From: Xanthobacter sp. YC-JY1 | GTDB lineage: Bacteria; Pseudomonadota; Alphaproteobacteria; Rhizobiales; Xanthobacteraceae | Length of the DNA stretch: 64,000 nucleotides | Direction: 5' to 3' | Assembly: GCF_021730305.1 (NCBI RefSeq) | Contig: NZ_CP032674.1 | Span: forward strand, 791,001-855,000 | In this document: positions 49,163 to 58,298 of the stretch, in pieces | How positions within the stretch are numbered: the first letter of the stretch is position 1 | How the letters are laid out: each line of letters opens with the position of its first letter | The notes under the pieces: generated by a model | What the model saw: the letters and a program-made list of their open reading frames with translations, nothing else | Database searches by the model: none | What the model was told of the DNA's origin: nothing | Program-made: the position numbers and the translations under genes

Positions 49163-51715
49163 ATGTTTCGCTTCGCGCGGCGGGCAGTCGCGGTCCTGCT
49201 GGTGCTGGCGTGCGCCGCTGTCCTCGCGCTGGTGCTGGCGGCCAACCTGCCGCAGGCGGAGGGATTGCGCCGGTCGCTGGCGGAACAGGGGTTGACCCAT
49301 CTGTGGGGCGAACCCGTCAGCGTGCGCGGGGCGGTGAGCGTCAGCCTCTGGCCCAATCCGGCCGTCGATATCGACGGCGTAGAGGCCCACGGCATCGATG
49401 GCGCCCACGCCCGGACTGATCATCTCGCCATCGCGATCCCGCCCTATCTTGAGCTTCTGACCGGCGGCCTGCGCTACAGCCTCGACGTGGCGGGCGGCGC
49501 GTTCGACGTGCCGCTGGACGGCGCCGAGCAGGCCCGGCCCGGCTCTCTGCTCGAATCCCCCATCTACGTGCTGTCCCTGCTGCCGCACCTCACCATCCGC
49601 GACACCGTGGTGCGGTTCACCGACGCGATGACCGGCTGGCAGTTCGAGCTCAAGGTGTCGAACCTCAAGAGCGCGCTGGATGCGGGGCGCAACGTGCTTG
49701 TTGCCGATGCCGCGCTGAACGGCCAGCCCCTGACCCTCGCCTTCGCCTTCGACCTCGAGGTGGAGAAGGAGGATCGCAAGCACCCCTATGGCGCGCAGAT
49801 CACCCTGTCGACCCCCGGCGGCGCGGGTAACCCCGCCCTTGGTCTCTCGGCCCGCCTCGACGTGCGGGCGCCGACGAAGCATTTCGACCATGACCTCGTG
49901 ATGAAGCTCGATGCCGAGGCCGGCAGCCTCGCCACGGCGCTCGTCCTCGCGGGCGTCGCTCCCTCCATCGACGGCACCGGCAAGGTCACCGCCCGCCTCA
50001 AGGCCGAGCCGGACCGCCTCAGCTTCCACGATCTCAACCTCGCCCTCACTCTGGCGGACGGCGAGCGCATCTCCGTCACGGGCCAGGCCGACGACCTCGC
50101 CACCCTCGCCGGCGCCGACCTCAAGGTGGTGGCCGATCTCGCGACCGCCGCGCCCCCCGCCGTCTCCCTGCGGGAGATCGTCGTCACCCGCCTGACAGGG
50201 AACTTCCGCAGCCGCGCCGAAGGCATGATGCTGGACGAGATCCTCATCTCCACCAATGCGTTCGACCAGAGCCTGAGGGAGATCGGCCCCATCAATGTGC
50301 GCTCGGTCACGCGCGATGCGACGGGGCATGTGGCCTTCCGCGGCATCTCGGTGATCGCCGGCCCGCCCAGCCGCCCCATCGCCCGGCTGGAGGGCAATGT
50401 GGACGACATCCTCGGGTTTGCCGGCGTCGAACTGGCGGGCGGTGTGGACATTCCGGTCGCCAGTATCCTGGCGCTGCCGCCCGAGGCCCAGGACAAGCTG
50501 GGGCGTGTCGTCGGCAGCCTCTCCATGTCGGATGCCGGCGGCGGGCTGGGGGTGGATTCCTTCGCTGCCCGCATCGAGGGCAGCGACCTGATCTCGGCGA
50601 CGCTCGCCCTCGTGCTGGACGATCTCGGCAAGCCCGGCGTCGCGGCCACCACCCAGGTGGATTCGCGGCTCAAGGTGCCGAATTATTCCGCCTTCGCCGC
50701 CGCCTTCGGCGACACGTCCGATTTCCGCGGGCAGGTGACGTTCGAGGGCCGCCTCAGCGGCAACACTGATGCGCTGACCATGGAGGGGCGCACCGATATC
50801 GGCCGCACCCGCATCGACGGCACGCTCTCCAGTCTCGCCGCGCCCGGCGGCCGGTCGGTGGTGAAGGGCACCATCACCTCGCCGCTGGTCTATGCCGACG
50901 AGCTTCTCGCCTTCATGCGTCCGGAGGGCCAGCGACGTCGCAAGTCGGTCAAGGTGATCGGCAGCCGGGAGCCGGAAGGCGGCAGCCAGATCGACCTGAT
51001 CGCCACGACGGATGCGGACGTGAACATCTCCGCGACGCGCCTGCAGGGTGGGGGCGACAGCGCCACCGGCGTCAAGGCGCGTCTGGTGGTGAACAATGGC
51101 GCCCTGCGGGTCGATCCGCTGCGCATCGGCTATCGCGGCGGCGTCATCTCCGCCGTCATGGCGAGCGAGGGGCGCTCCGTGCTGCGCACCAAGGGCTCCG
51201 GGACGGGCTGGCCGCTGGCGACCCTGTTCGGGCGCGGCTCGCCCATCTCGGTGTCCGGGACGCTGAGCGTCGTCTTCGATCTCACCACCCGGATGGATGC
51301 GGACAACCCGATCGCCACCCTCGGCGGTACCCTCACCGGGCGCGTCGGCCGCGGACGCATCGGCACCGGGCTTCTGGACCTCGCCGGCGTCGGCATTCTC
51401 GCGGGCATCTTCACCTCCTCCGTGCAGAAGGGGGAGAGCGTGATGCGCTGTGCCAAGGTGCCCCTCCAGTTCCACAAGGGCGTCGGCCGCACCAATCCGG
51501 TGATCGTGGTGAATACCGAGAACGTTCAGGCGCTTGGGCGTGGCACGGTGGACCTCGTGCGCAACCGCATCGACCTGCGCGTGGCGCCGCGTCCGATCAC
51601 GGCGCCCGATGGCCCGCCCGGGCACAGCTTCACCGTGAAGGGCTCGCTCAGCAGCCCCTCCATCGCGATGGCCTCCGCCGGCAACGAGCCCCACGGCCGC
51701 TACAGTTGCGAATGA
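49163..51715 (+). CDS. AsmA family protein
   Basis: An 850-residue inner-membrane-anchored periplasmic protein. The N terminus is one membrane helix (RRAVAVLLVLACAAVLALVLAANL). The AsmA pattern follows (SVRGAVSVSLWPNPAVDIDGVEAHG; LDVAGGAFDVPLDG). The C-terminal AsmA_2-like part has GGTLTGRVGRGRIGTGLLDLAGVGILAGIF and RIDLRVAPRPIT. The family forms long lipid-carrying bridges between membranes. ATG at 49163 follows GGAGGG. It stands alone. Confidence 0.88.
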   Translation: MFRFARRAVAVLLVLACAAVLALVLAANLPQAEGLRRSLAEQGLTHLWGEPVSVRGAVSVSLWPNPAVDIDGVEAHGIDGAHARTDHLAIAIPPYLELLTGGLRYSLDVAGGAFDVPLDGAEQARPGSLLESPIYVLSLLPHLTIRDTVVRFTDAMTGWQFELKVSNLKSALDAGRNVLVADAALNGQPLTLAFAFDLEVEKEDRKHPYGAQITLSTPGGAGNPALGLSARLDVRAPTKHFDHDLVMKLDAEAGSLATALVLAGVAPSIDGTGKVTARLKAEPDRLSFHDLNLALTLADGERISVTGQADDLATLAGADLKVVADLATAAPPAVSLREIVVTRLTGNFRSRAEGMMLDEILISTNAFDQSLREIGPINVRSVTRDATGHVAFRGISVIAGPPSRPIARLEGNVDDILGFAGVELAGGVDIPVASILALPPEAQDKLGRVVGSLSMSDAGGGLGVDSFAARIEGSDLISATLALVLDDLGKPGVAATTQVDSRLKVPNYSAFAAAFGDTSDFRGQVTFEGRLSGNTDALTMEGRTDIGRTRIDGTLSSLAAPGGRSVVKGTITSPLVYADELLAFMRPEGQRRRKSVKVIGSREPEGGSQIDLIATTDADVNISATRLQGGGDSATGVKARLVVNNGALRVDPLRIGYRGGVISAVMASEGRSVLRTKGSGTGWPLATLFGRGSPISVSGTLSVVFDLTTRMDADNPIATLGGTLTGRVGRGRIGTGLLDLAGVGILAGIFTSSVQKGESVMRCAKVPLQFHKGVGRTNPVIVVNTENVQALGRGTVDLVRNRIDLRVAPRPITAPDGPPGHSFTVKGSLSSPSIAMASAGNEPHGRYSCE

Positions 51716-51763
51716 GGCGGCTGGCTTTCGGCTGCGGACCTGCCGGTTGTCGTCTTGGAAATA

Positions 51764-51785
51764 ATAAATCGATCGTTTAATCTTT
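51764..51785. promoter_or_regulatory. Candidate TetR operator, degenerate copy before the FadB-like gene
   Basis: ATAAATC-GATCGTTT-AATCTTT aligns with the dyad at 59373-59394 at several positions of the left arm, core TCGTT and right arm TCT. It is in the AT-rich stretch 58 bases upstream of the FadB-like start. It is the weakest of four related sites. Confidence 0.35.
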
Positions 51786-51842
51786 GAATCGCCGGCAAGG
51801 CCCGGCGACACAGCCGACGCACGCCATCCTCAGGAGCGACCC

Positions 51843-53963
51843 ATGACCGAGCAACCGCCCGCGGCCCCGCGCGGCGCGCCCCCGCATGCCGAAAGCGTCC
51901 CCCTCACGATCACCCGCCATGGCGCTGTCGCGGTGGTTCACATCGACCATGCGCCGGTGAACGCGCTGTCGCGCGGCGTGCGGCAGGGGTTGTTGGATGC
52001 GGTGCGGGGGCTGGAGGCCGATGCGTCGGTGTCGGCGCTCGTGCTGAGCGGCGGGCCGGGGCGGTTCATCGCGGGGGCGGACCTCAAGGAGATGGCGCTG
52101 CCGCCCGATGAGCCGTTTTTGCCGGAGGTGGTGGGCGCGATCGATGCCTGCACCAAGCCGGTGGTCGCGGCGCTGGATGGCGCGGCTTTGGGCGGCGGGT
52201 GCGAGATCGCGCTGGCCTGCGATCTGCGGCTTGGGTCAGCGAAGGCGCTCGTCGGGCTCACCGAGACCCGGCTCGGCATCATCCCCGGTGCGGGCGGAAC
52301 CCAGCGGCTGGTGCGGCTGGTCGGGGTCGCGCAGGCGATCGCTCTGGTGTGCGAGGGCCGGGTGCTGAAGGCTGGCGAGGCGCTGGCCCTGGGCCTCGTC
52401 GATGCGGTGGTGGAGGGCGATCTGCTCGCCGAAGCCATCGCCCGTGCGCCGTCCGTGGCCAAGCGCCGGCTCTCGGCCCGACCGGTCCCCGCCGGCGATC
52501 CGGCCGGGGAGGCGGCCGCCGCGGCCAAGGCGCTCAAGGGCGCCAAGGGCGTGCCGGCCATCGCCGAAGCCATCCGCGTCATCACCGCGTCGAGGGACGG
52601 CGATTTCGCCTCCGGCCTCGCCACCGAGCGTGCCGCCTTCCTTAGCCTGCGCGAGAGCCCGGAAGCCAAGGCCCTGCGCCACCTCTTTCTCGCCGAGCGC
52701 GAGGCGGTGAAGGTGCCGGGGCTGGAAGGCGCCAAGGCGCGGTCCGTGTCATCCACTGCCGTCATCGGCGCCGGCACCATGGGCGCGGGCATTGCCGTGG
52801 CGCTGCTGGACGCCGGATATCCCGTGACTCTGGTGGAGCGCGATGCGGAGGCCGCTGCGGCCGGCGTCGCGCGCATCGATGCCCTCTATGCCCGGCAGGT
52901 GAAGAGCGGCCGTATCGACGAGGCCCGGAAGGCGGAGCGCCTCGCCCGCCTCACCCCGGCCTGCGACTATGCGGCGCTGGCCGATGTCGACCTGATCGTC
53001 GAAGCCGCCTTCGAGGACATGGCGGTGAAGACCGACATCTTTCGCCGCCTCGATGCGGTGGCAAAGCCGGGCGCGGTGCTCGCCACCAACACCTCCTATC
53101 TCGACCTCGACGCCATCGCCGCCGCGACCGCGCGACCTGAGGACGTGGTGGGCCTGCACTTCTTCGCCCCGGCCAACATCATGAAGCTGCTGGAGGTGGT
53201 CAAAGCCACCCGCACCGCCCCGGACGTGCTGGCCACCGCCCTCGCGCTGGCGAAGAAGATGGGCAAGCAGCCGGTGGTGGCGGGCAATTGCGACGGTTTC
53301 ATCGGCAACCGCATCTATGCGGTGTACCGCTGCCACGCGGAATATCTGGTGGAGGACGGGGCCAGCCCCGAACAGGTGGATGCGGCGTTGGAGGCCTTCG
53401 GCTTCGCCATGGGCATCTTCGCGGTATCGGACATGTCCGGCCTCGACATCGCCTATGCCATGCGCAAGCGCCGGGCGGCGACGCGCGATCCGAACGAGCG
53501 CTACGTCGCCATCGCCGATGCTCTGGTGGAGGCGGGGCGGCTGGGTCGCAAGACCAATGGTGGCTGGTACGCCTACGATGCAAACGGCAACCGCACGCCG
53601 GACCCTGCCGTCACGCTGATCATCACGCAAGCCCGCGCCGCCAATGGTATCCAGCCGAAATCCTTCACCCCGGAAGAAATCCAGCTTCGGCTTCTGGCGG
53701 TGATAGCGAACGAGGGCGCGAAGGCGCTGGCCGAGGGCATCGCGCTGCGGCCCTCCGACATCGACCTCACCTTCGTCAACGGCTACGGCTTCCCGCGCCT
53801 GAAGGGCGGCCCCATGCACGCGGCCGACGCCCTCGGCCTTCCTACCATCCTCACCGAGATCGAAGCCGCCCACGCCACCGGCGGCGCCGGCTCCGACCCC
53901 GCTCCGCTCCTCGCCGAACTGGTGCGCGAGGGGAAGACATTCGCAGACTGGCAAAAGGCCTAA
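51843..53963 (+). CDS. FadB-like bifunctional enoyl-CoA hydratase / 3-hydroxyacyl-CoA dehydrogenase
   Basis: A 706-residue beta-oxidation enzyme. Residues 20-200 form the crotonase domain (GRFIAGADLKEMA oxyanion loop; GLTETRLGIIPGAGGTQRLVRLVG with the catalytic Glu). Residues 305-480 form the NAD-binding domain (AVIGAGTMGAGIAVALLDAGYPVTLVERD), followed by two C-terminal dehydrogenase domains. GAGGTQRL and FFAPANIMKLLEVV are standard. CAGGAG stands before ATG 51843. The matching thiolase is encoded on the opposite strand, 80 bases beyond its end. Confidence 0.95.
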   Translation: MTEQPPAAPRGAPPHAESVPLTITRHGAVAVVHIDHAPVNALSRGVRQGLLDAVRGLEADASVSALVLSGGPGRFIAGADLKEMALPPDEPFLPEVVGAIDACTKPVVAALDGAALGGGCEIALACDLRLGSAKALVGLTETRLGIIPGAGGTQRLVRLVGVAQAIALVCEGRVLKAGEALALGLVDAVVEGDLLAEAIARAPSVAKRRLSARPVPAGDPAGEAAAAAKALKGAKGVPAIAEAIRVITASRDGDFASGLATERAAFLSLRESPEAKALRHLFLAEREAVKVPGLEGAKARSVSSTAVIGAGTMGAGIAVALLDAGYPVTLVERDAEAAAAGVARIDALYARQVKSGRIDEARKAERLARLTPACDYAALADVDLIVEAAFEDMAVKTDIFRRLDAVAKPGAVLATNTSYLDLDAIAAATARPEDVVGLHFFAPANIMKLLEVVKATRTAPDVLATALALAKKMGKQPVVAGNCDGFIGNRIYAVYRCHAEYLVEDGASPEQVDAALEAFGFAMGIFAVSDMSGLDIAYAMRKRRAATRDPNERYVAIADALVEAGRLGRKTNGGWYAYDANGNRTPDPAVTLIITQARAANGIQPKSFTPEEIQLRLLAVIANEGAKALAEGIALRPSDIDLTFVNGYGFPRLKGGPMHAADALGLPTILTEIEAAHATGGAGSDPAPLLAELVREGKTFADWQKA

Positions 53964-53977
53964 GTCTCTCGCCCCCA

Positions 53978-54017
53978 ATAAAAAAACCCCGCCGCCGGCG
54001 CGTGCCGGGCGGCGGGG
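53978..54017 (-). terminator. Strong Rho-independent terminator of the thiolase operon
   Basis: On the minus strand a ten-base stem (GGCGGCGGGG arms CCCCGCCGCC/GGCGGCGGGG at 53987-53996 and 54008-54017) is followed by a T-tract (plus-strand AATAAAAAAA, 53978-53986). It lies 25 bases after the thiolase stop. The T-tract is only on that side. Confidence 0.85.
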
Positions 54018-54042
54018 CAGTCAGCGGGCCGCCACGGTCAGA

Positions 54043-55236
54043 TCAGGCGGCACCGACAATGGTGATGGAGCACACGTTCTGCGCCGGCGCGCCGCCCAGA
54101 TTGTGGGTGAGGGCGAGGCTCGGGTTCGCGAGCTGGCGTTCGCCGGCCTGTCCGGTGAGCTGCAGCCAGCATTCGTAGAGCATGCGCAGGCCGGACGCGC
54201 CCACGGGATGGCCGAAGCATTTCAGTCCGCCATCCACCTGGCTGGGCAGCGCCCCGTCCGCATCGAAAGCGCCGTCCAGCATGCGCTTCCAGGCGGTGCC
54301 TTCGTCGGCGAGGCCGATATCCTCCAGCGTCACCAGTTCGGTGATGGAGAAGCAATCGTGCAGCTCGGTGAAGCTCAGCTGCGCGCGCGGATCGGCGATG
54401 CCCGCCTCGGCATAGGCGCGGCGGGCGGCGATGCGGGCGGTGTGGACATAGGAGCCATTCCAGCCGCTGCTCTGCACCTCCCAGCCGTTGGAGGCGACGA
54501 GCTGGATGGCCTTCACCAGCACCGGAGTCTTGCCGAGGCTCCGCGCGATCTCCGGCGTGGTGACGATGGCGCAGGCGGCGCCGTCGGACACCGGGCAGCA
54601 GTCGAACAGGCCGAGCGGGTCGGCCACCAGCGGCGCATTCACCGCCTGCTCGACGGTGATGGCCTTGCGCAGATGGGCGTTTTTGTTCTTCACCGCATTG
54701 GCGTGGCTCTTCATGGAGGTGTGCCCCATGGCCCGCTTGAGGTCGCCGGCGGAGATGTTGTGGCGCGTGCCATAGGCCCGCGCCAGCTGGGCGAAGTTGC
54801 CGGGATTCGTGTGTGTGGGCAGATACATGGGCGCGAAGGTGCCGCGCGAGGCCGGGGGCAGGCCGGCAAAGCCGGTGTCCTTCAGCTTCTCCACACCCAC
54901 CGCCAGAGCGATGTCCACCGCCCCCGATGCCACGGCATAGACGGCGCCGCGAAAGGCTTCCGTGCCGCCGGCGCAGAAGTTTTCCACGCGGGTGACGCCG
55001 ATGGCCGGCAGGCGCAGGGCCTGGGCCATGGGGGTGCCGGCCTTGCCGGCGCCGATGTCGTCATAATGGGAGGAATACCAGGCCGCGCCGATCTGGTCGG
55101 GGGCGATGCCGGCATGGCCCAGCGCCTCCAGATAGGCTTCCGCCATCAGCTCTTCCTGCCCCACGTCCCAGCGCTCGCCGAAGCGGGAGCAGCCCATGCC
55201 GAGGATGGCGACCTTGTCCTTGATTCCGTTGGCCAT
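54043..55236 (-). CDS. SCP-x/SCP2-type thiolase family protein
   Basis: A 397-residue thiolase-fold enzyme. The catalytic Cys is in VENFCAGGTEAFRGA; the His is in CFGHPVGASGLRMLYE; HDCFSITELVTLEDIGL and HNLGGAPAQNV are typical of SCP2-type thiolases, which cut branched and sterol-like 3-ketoacyl-CoAs rather than straight chains. Many members work with a small OB-fold partner; here the OB-fold is fused to the upstream KAS-like protein, 15 bases away. ATG at 55236. It closes the operon. Confidence 0.92.
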   Translation of the reverse strand: MANGIKDKVAILGMGCSRFGERWDVGQEELMAEAYLEALGHAGIAPDQIGAAWYSSHYDDIGAGKAGTPMAQALRLPAIGVTRVENFCAGGTEAFRGAVYAVASGAVDIALAVGVEKLKDTGFAGLPPASRGTFAPMYLPTHTNPGNFAQLARAYGTRHNISAGDLKRAMGHTSMKSHANAVKNKNAHLRKAITVEQAVNAPLVADPLGLFDCCPVSDGAACAIVTTPEIARSLGKTPVLVKAIQLVASNGWEVQSSGWNGSYVHTARIAARRAYAEAGIADPRAQLSFTELHDCFSITELVTLEDIGLADEGTAWKRMLDGAFDADGALPSQVDGGLKCFGHPVGASGLRMLYECWLQLTGQAGERQLANPSLALTHNLGGAPAQNVCSITIVGAA

Positions 55237-55251
55237 TTTGTCGCCCTCCGG

Positions 55252-56724
55252 TCAGGCTGCGGCGGGCGACGCGGGGGCCGCGACCGCCTTCCAGAAATAG
55301 CGGCGGAAGCCGGTGCGCTCGTCCAGATCCTTGATGCGAAAGACGAAACGGACCGCATCGCCGGGCGAGAGGCGCTCTGCGTCGGGGTCGGTGAAGTCCA
55401 TCATCAGGCGGGCGCCGCCGGGGATGTCGATGAGGCCATAGCAATTGGGCGGGCTGCGGGAGAAAGCGAGGCGGTCGGCGGTGGCGGTGGCGACCGTGCC
55501 GCCGAGGTCCGCAAGGGGCCATGGCTGCTGGGTTTCCGCGAAGAAACCCGCCTCCGACACGGCAAGGCGGGAGGGGGGAAACTGCACCTGCCCGGTCTCG
55601 GGGCTGCGGCCGCCGACAAAGCCCAGCAGGGCCTCGGAATTGCGGTAGGCCGTGGTCAGCGCCTCGTTGACCGGGAAGCGTCCGCGCAGGCCGCGCTCCC
55701 ACGGCATGAGGCCGCGAAAGATGGGGAGTTTCAGATAGTTGGCTTCGGCGACGCCATCCGCCAGAGCGGCCGAGGCGGCGGCCGGGAAGCCGGTGATGGT
55801 GTCGCTCGCCTCCAGCACAAGGGCGGTCGCGCCCTGGCCGAACTGGGCGACCAGCACCCGCTCGCCGGGGCGCATGTCTTCCATCGCCCGCGCCAGCATC
55901 ACGAGGGCATGGGCCGCGCCGGTGTCTCCGCATTCCAGATCAAGGGGTTGGGCGAGTTCCGCGCGGGAGAGACCGGCCGCCTGCGCCACCGCCTTGGCCG
56001 CGCCGGGGATGACGCAGGGCAGGACGAAATGGTCGATTTCATCTGCGGAAAGCTGCGCCTTTCCAAGGGCTTCCGCTATGGCGCGGGGCACGAGATCGAG
56101 GAAGCCTTCTTCCCGCACCCAGCGCTCCTCCCAATCGGTGGGGAGGGACCGGTCGGGGGCGCGGTAGCGCTCGATGAAGGGGGCGGAGAGGCTGGCGCCG
56201 CCGCGATAGGTGAGGAGGTCCGGCCCGCCCCCGACGCCGCCCCCGACAAGGGCGCTGACGCCTCCATCCGAATAGCGCATTTCGGCGGTGCCACCCGGGG
56301 TGTTCAGGGGCATATCGGCGGCTGTCAGCAATGCCGGTTCGGCGGATTCAAGAGCGGCATGCAAAGCGAGCAGTCCGCACCGCATGGTACCTCCCACATC
56401 CTGCGCCCGGGTCGCCTCGGGGAGGCGAAGGGCGGCATGGACGAGGGCCGCCTGCTGCGGCTCGGCGAAGACCGGGGTGGTGGTCGCGAAGGTGAGGGCG
56501 CGGACGGCGGTGCGCGCCTCGGGAACTCCATTGCGCTCAGCTTGCGCGAGGCAGGTGCGGGCGGCGGCGACGGCCATGGTGATGGGGTCTTCGTCCCAAT
56601 AGGCCAAAGTGCGGACGCCGCGGGTGTCGCCGCGGGGGCAGAGCCAGCCCATGGCGGCGGCCATGGCGGCGCGCTGGAGGCGCAGGCGCGGCAGGTGGAT
56701 TGCGAGTGCTGTGATGCCCGTCAT
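55252..56724 (-). CDS. HMG-CoA synthase-like condensing enzyme fused to an OB-fold (DUF35) domain
   Basis: A 490-residue two-domain protein. Residues 1-350 have the thiolase fold of the HMG-CoA synthase/KAS III type (RTLAYWDEDPITMAVAAARTCL; DVGGTMRCGLLALHAALES with the expected nucleophile Cys; LECGDTGAAHALVMLARAME). Residues 360-490 resemble the OB-fold DUF35 proteins that pair with thiolases (NCYGLIDIPGGARLMMDFTD; LSPGDAVRFVFRIKD; GFRRYFWKAV); the zinc ribbon is not seen. With the next gene it may form a ketolase/thiolase complex. ATG at 56724 has only a weak ribosome-binding site. It is divergent from the ferredoxin reductase gene. Confidence 0.85.
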   Translation of the reverse strand: MTGITALAIHLPRLRLQRAAMAAAMGWLCPRGDTRGVRTLAYWDEDPITMAVAAARTCLAQAERNGVPEARTAVRALTFATTTPVFAEPQQAALVHAALRLPEATRAQDVGGTMRCGLLALHAALESAEPALLTAADMPLNTPGGTAEMRYSDGGVSALVGGGVGGGPDLLTYRGGASLSAPFIERYRAPDRSLPTDWEERWVREEGFLDLVPRAIAEALGKAQLSADEIDHFVLPCVIPGAAKAVAQAAGLSRAELAQPLDLECGDTGAAHALVMLARAMEDMRPGERVLVAQFGQGATALVLEASDTITGFPAAASAALADGVAEANYLKLPIFRGLMPWERGLRGRFPVNEALTTAYRNSEALLGFVGGRSPETGQVQFPPSRLAVSEAGFFAETQQPWPLADLGGTVATATADRLAFSRSPPNCYGLIDIPGGARLMMDFTDPDAERLSPGDAVRFVFRIKDLDERTGFRRYFWKAVAAPASPAAA

Positions 56725-56836
56725 GAGGTGCCCGTCTGTGCGGCCGGGGGAGGGGGCTTCACCGGCGTCCACGCGCCGAACGTCGGGGCCGACGGCGCGC
56801 GGGAAAGCCGATTGCCACCCGCATTTGGGCATTATA

Positions 56837-56858
56837 ATAATCAGAACGTTCGGTCAAT
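56837..56858. promoter_or_regulatory. Candidate TetR operator between the condensing enzyme and ferredoxin reductase genes
   Basis: ATAATCA-GAACGTTC-GGTCAAT. The right part CGTTCGGTC(A)AT matches those at 59373 and 58990. It lies in the AT-rich centre of the divergent region and could control both genes. Confidence 0.55.
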
Positions 56859-56881
56859 AAATATCCAGAATGGGGGACGCC

Positions 56882-58117
56882 ATGGACCAAAAACACGCCG
56901 GTGAGGATCACATCTGCATCGTCGGGGCCGGGCAGGCCGCCGCCTCCCTCGCGCTGCGCTTGCGGCATGGCGGCTATTCGGGTGCGCTGACCCTCTTCGG
57001 CGACGAGCCGCACCCGCCCTATCAGCGCCCGCCGCTCTCCAAGGCCTATCTCAAGCGGGAGTGGACGGTGGACCGGCTCTATCTGCGCCCCGCCGAGTTC
57101 TGGAGCGGCATCGGCGTCGACGTGGTGACGGGCGCGCCTGTCACCGCCATCGATCCGGTGGCCCGCACGCTGGAGGTGGGCGGGCGCAAAGTGGCGTGGA
57201 CGAAGCTGGCGCTCGCCACCGGCACCCGCCCGCGCCCGCTGCCGCCGGAGTTCTCCGGCCTTTCAGGCGTTTATGAGCTGCGCGGTCTCGCTGATGCGGA
57301 CCGGCTGGAAGGCGAGATCCGCCCCGGCCGGCGGCTCCTCGTGCTTGGCGGCGGCTATGTGGGGCTGGAGACGGCGGCGGTGGCGGCGAAGGCCGGGCTT
57401 GTGGTGACCGTGGTGGAGCGGGCCGCGCGCATTCTGGAGCGTGTCGCCTGCGCCGAGACGTCCGACGCCATCCGCGCGCTCCATGCGGGCCACGGCGTGC
57501 GCATCCTGGAAGGCCGCAGCGTGGCCGGGGTCGAGGCGCGGGACGGCACTGTGGCGGCGGTGACGCTGGACGACGGCACGCGCCTGGAGGTGGATGCGGT
57601 GCTGGTGGGCATCGGCGTCCTGCCGCGCGACGAACTCGCCCGCGCGGCCGGCATCACCTGCGAGAACGGCATCGTGGTGGACGTCCACGGCCGCACCTCG
57701 GTGCCCGGAATCTGGGCGGCGGGCGATTGCGCGTCCTTCCCGTTCCAGGGCCTGCCGACCCGGCTGGAGAGCGTGCAGAATGCGGTGGACCAGGCCGAAT
57801 GCGCCGCCGACGACATGCTCGGCCAAACCCGTTCCTATGCGCCGGTGCCGTGGTTCTGGTCCGATCAGTACGACATGAAATTGCAGATCGTCGGCCTCAA
57901 CCGCGGCTACGACGCGGTGCTGCGCCGCCGCTCGGAGCGGGGCGAATCGCTCTGGTATTTCCGCGAAGGGCGCATGATCGCGGTGGATGCCCTCAACGAT
58001 GCGCGCACCTACATGGCGGCGAAGAAGCTGCTGGAGGCGGGCGCCGTCCTGACGCTGGACGAGGTGGCGGCGGAGGGATTCGACCCGGTGGCGCGGATGA
58101 AGCGGTCGGCGGCGTGA
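56882..58117 (+). CDS. FAD-dependent ferredoxin reductase (rhodocoxin/putidaredoxin reductase type)
   Basis: A 411-residue flavoprotein passing electrons from NAD(P)H to a [2Fe-2S] ferredoxin. The FAD loop is ICIVGAGQAAASLALRLR, followed by PYQRPPLSKAYL; the NAD loop is LLVLGGGYVGLETAAVAAKAGLVVTVVE; the second FAD motif is PGIWAAGDCA. The C-terminal domain is the reductase type (RLESVQNAVDQAECAADDMLG; VPWFWSDQYDMKLQIVG). ATG 56882 follows GGGGGACG; an ATG four codons earlier is possible. Its partner is probably the ferredoxin at 63106, and the final oxygenase (perhaps a P450) is outside the window. Confidence 0.93.
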   Translation: MDQKHAGEDHICIVGAGQAAASLALRLRHGGYSGALTLFGDEPHPPYQRPPLSKAYLKREWTVDRLYLRPAEFWSGIGVDVVTGAPVTAIDPVARTLEVGGRKVAWTKLALATGTRPRPLPPEFSGLSGVYELRGLADADRLEGEIRPGRRLLVLGGGYVGLETAAVAAKAGLVVTVVERAARILERVACAETSDAIRALHAGHGVRILEGRSVAGVEARDGTVAAVTLDDGTRLEVDAVLVGIGVLPRDELARAAGITCENGIVVDVHGRTSVPGIWAAGDCASFPFQGLPTRLESVQNAVDQAECAADDMLGQTRSYAPVPWFWSDQYDMKLQIVGLNRGYDAVLRRRSERGESLWYFREGRMIAVDALNDARTYMAAKKLLEAGAVLTLDEVAAEGFDPVARMKRSAA

Positions 58118-58162
58118 GGGGGCGACGCTCCGGACGGAAAACAGCGCGCGTTGCCCTCACCT

Positions 58163-58272
58163 CGTCATGGCCGGGCTTGTCCCGGCCATCCACGTGGAGC
58201 GGCTGGGAACGCTTTGCGGAAGTGGCTCCATCGGCCCGACGTGGATGCCCGGGACGAGCCCGGGCATGACGG
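58163..58272. repeat. 110-bp interspersed repeat element, copy 1
   Basis: It begins CGTCATGGCCGGGCTTGTCC and ends with GCCCGGGCATGACG. Each end is itself an inverted repeat, and the two ends are inverted relative to each other. Copies of equal length lie at 59115 and 61828. This is the form of the mosaic palindromic elements found between genes in many Hyphomicrobiales. Confidence 0.85.
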
Positions 58273-58298
58273 CTGCACAGGGAGCTCGCCCCGTCCCT

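Noticed and set aside
48641-51811. 1056-codon open frame antisense to the AsmA gene
   Set aside because: It is rich in His, Arg, Gly and Asp with no domain pattern, and the opposite strand encodes a clear AsmA protein. Long antisense frames are expected where third positions are nearly all G or C.
54103-56904. 933-codon open frame antisense to the thiolase and condensing enzyme
   Set aside because: It spans two well-supported genes and their junction, has low-complexity Gly/Ala/His composition and no ribosome site or motif.
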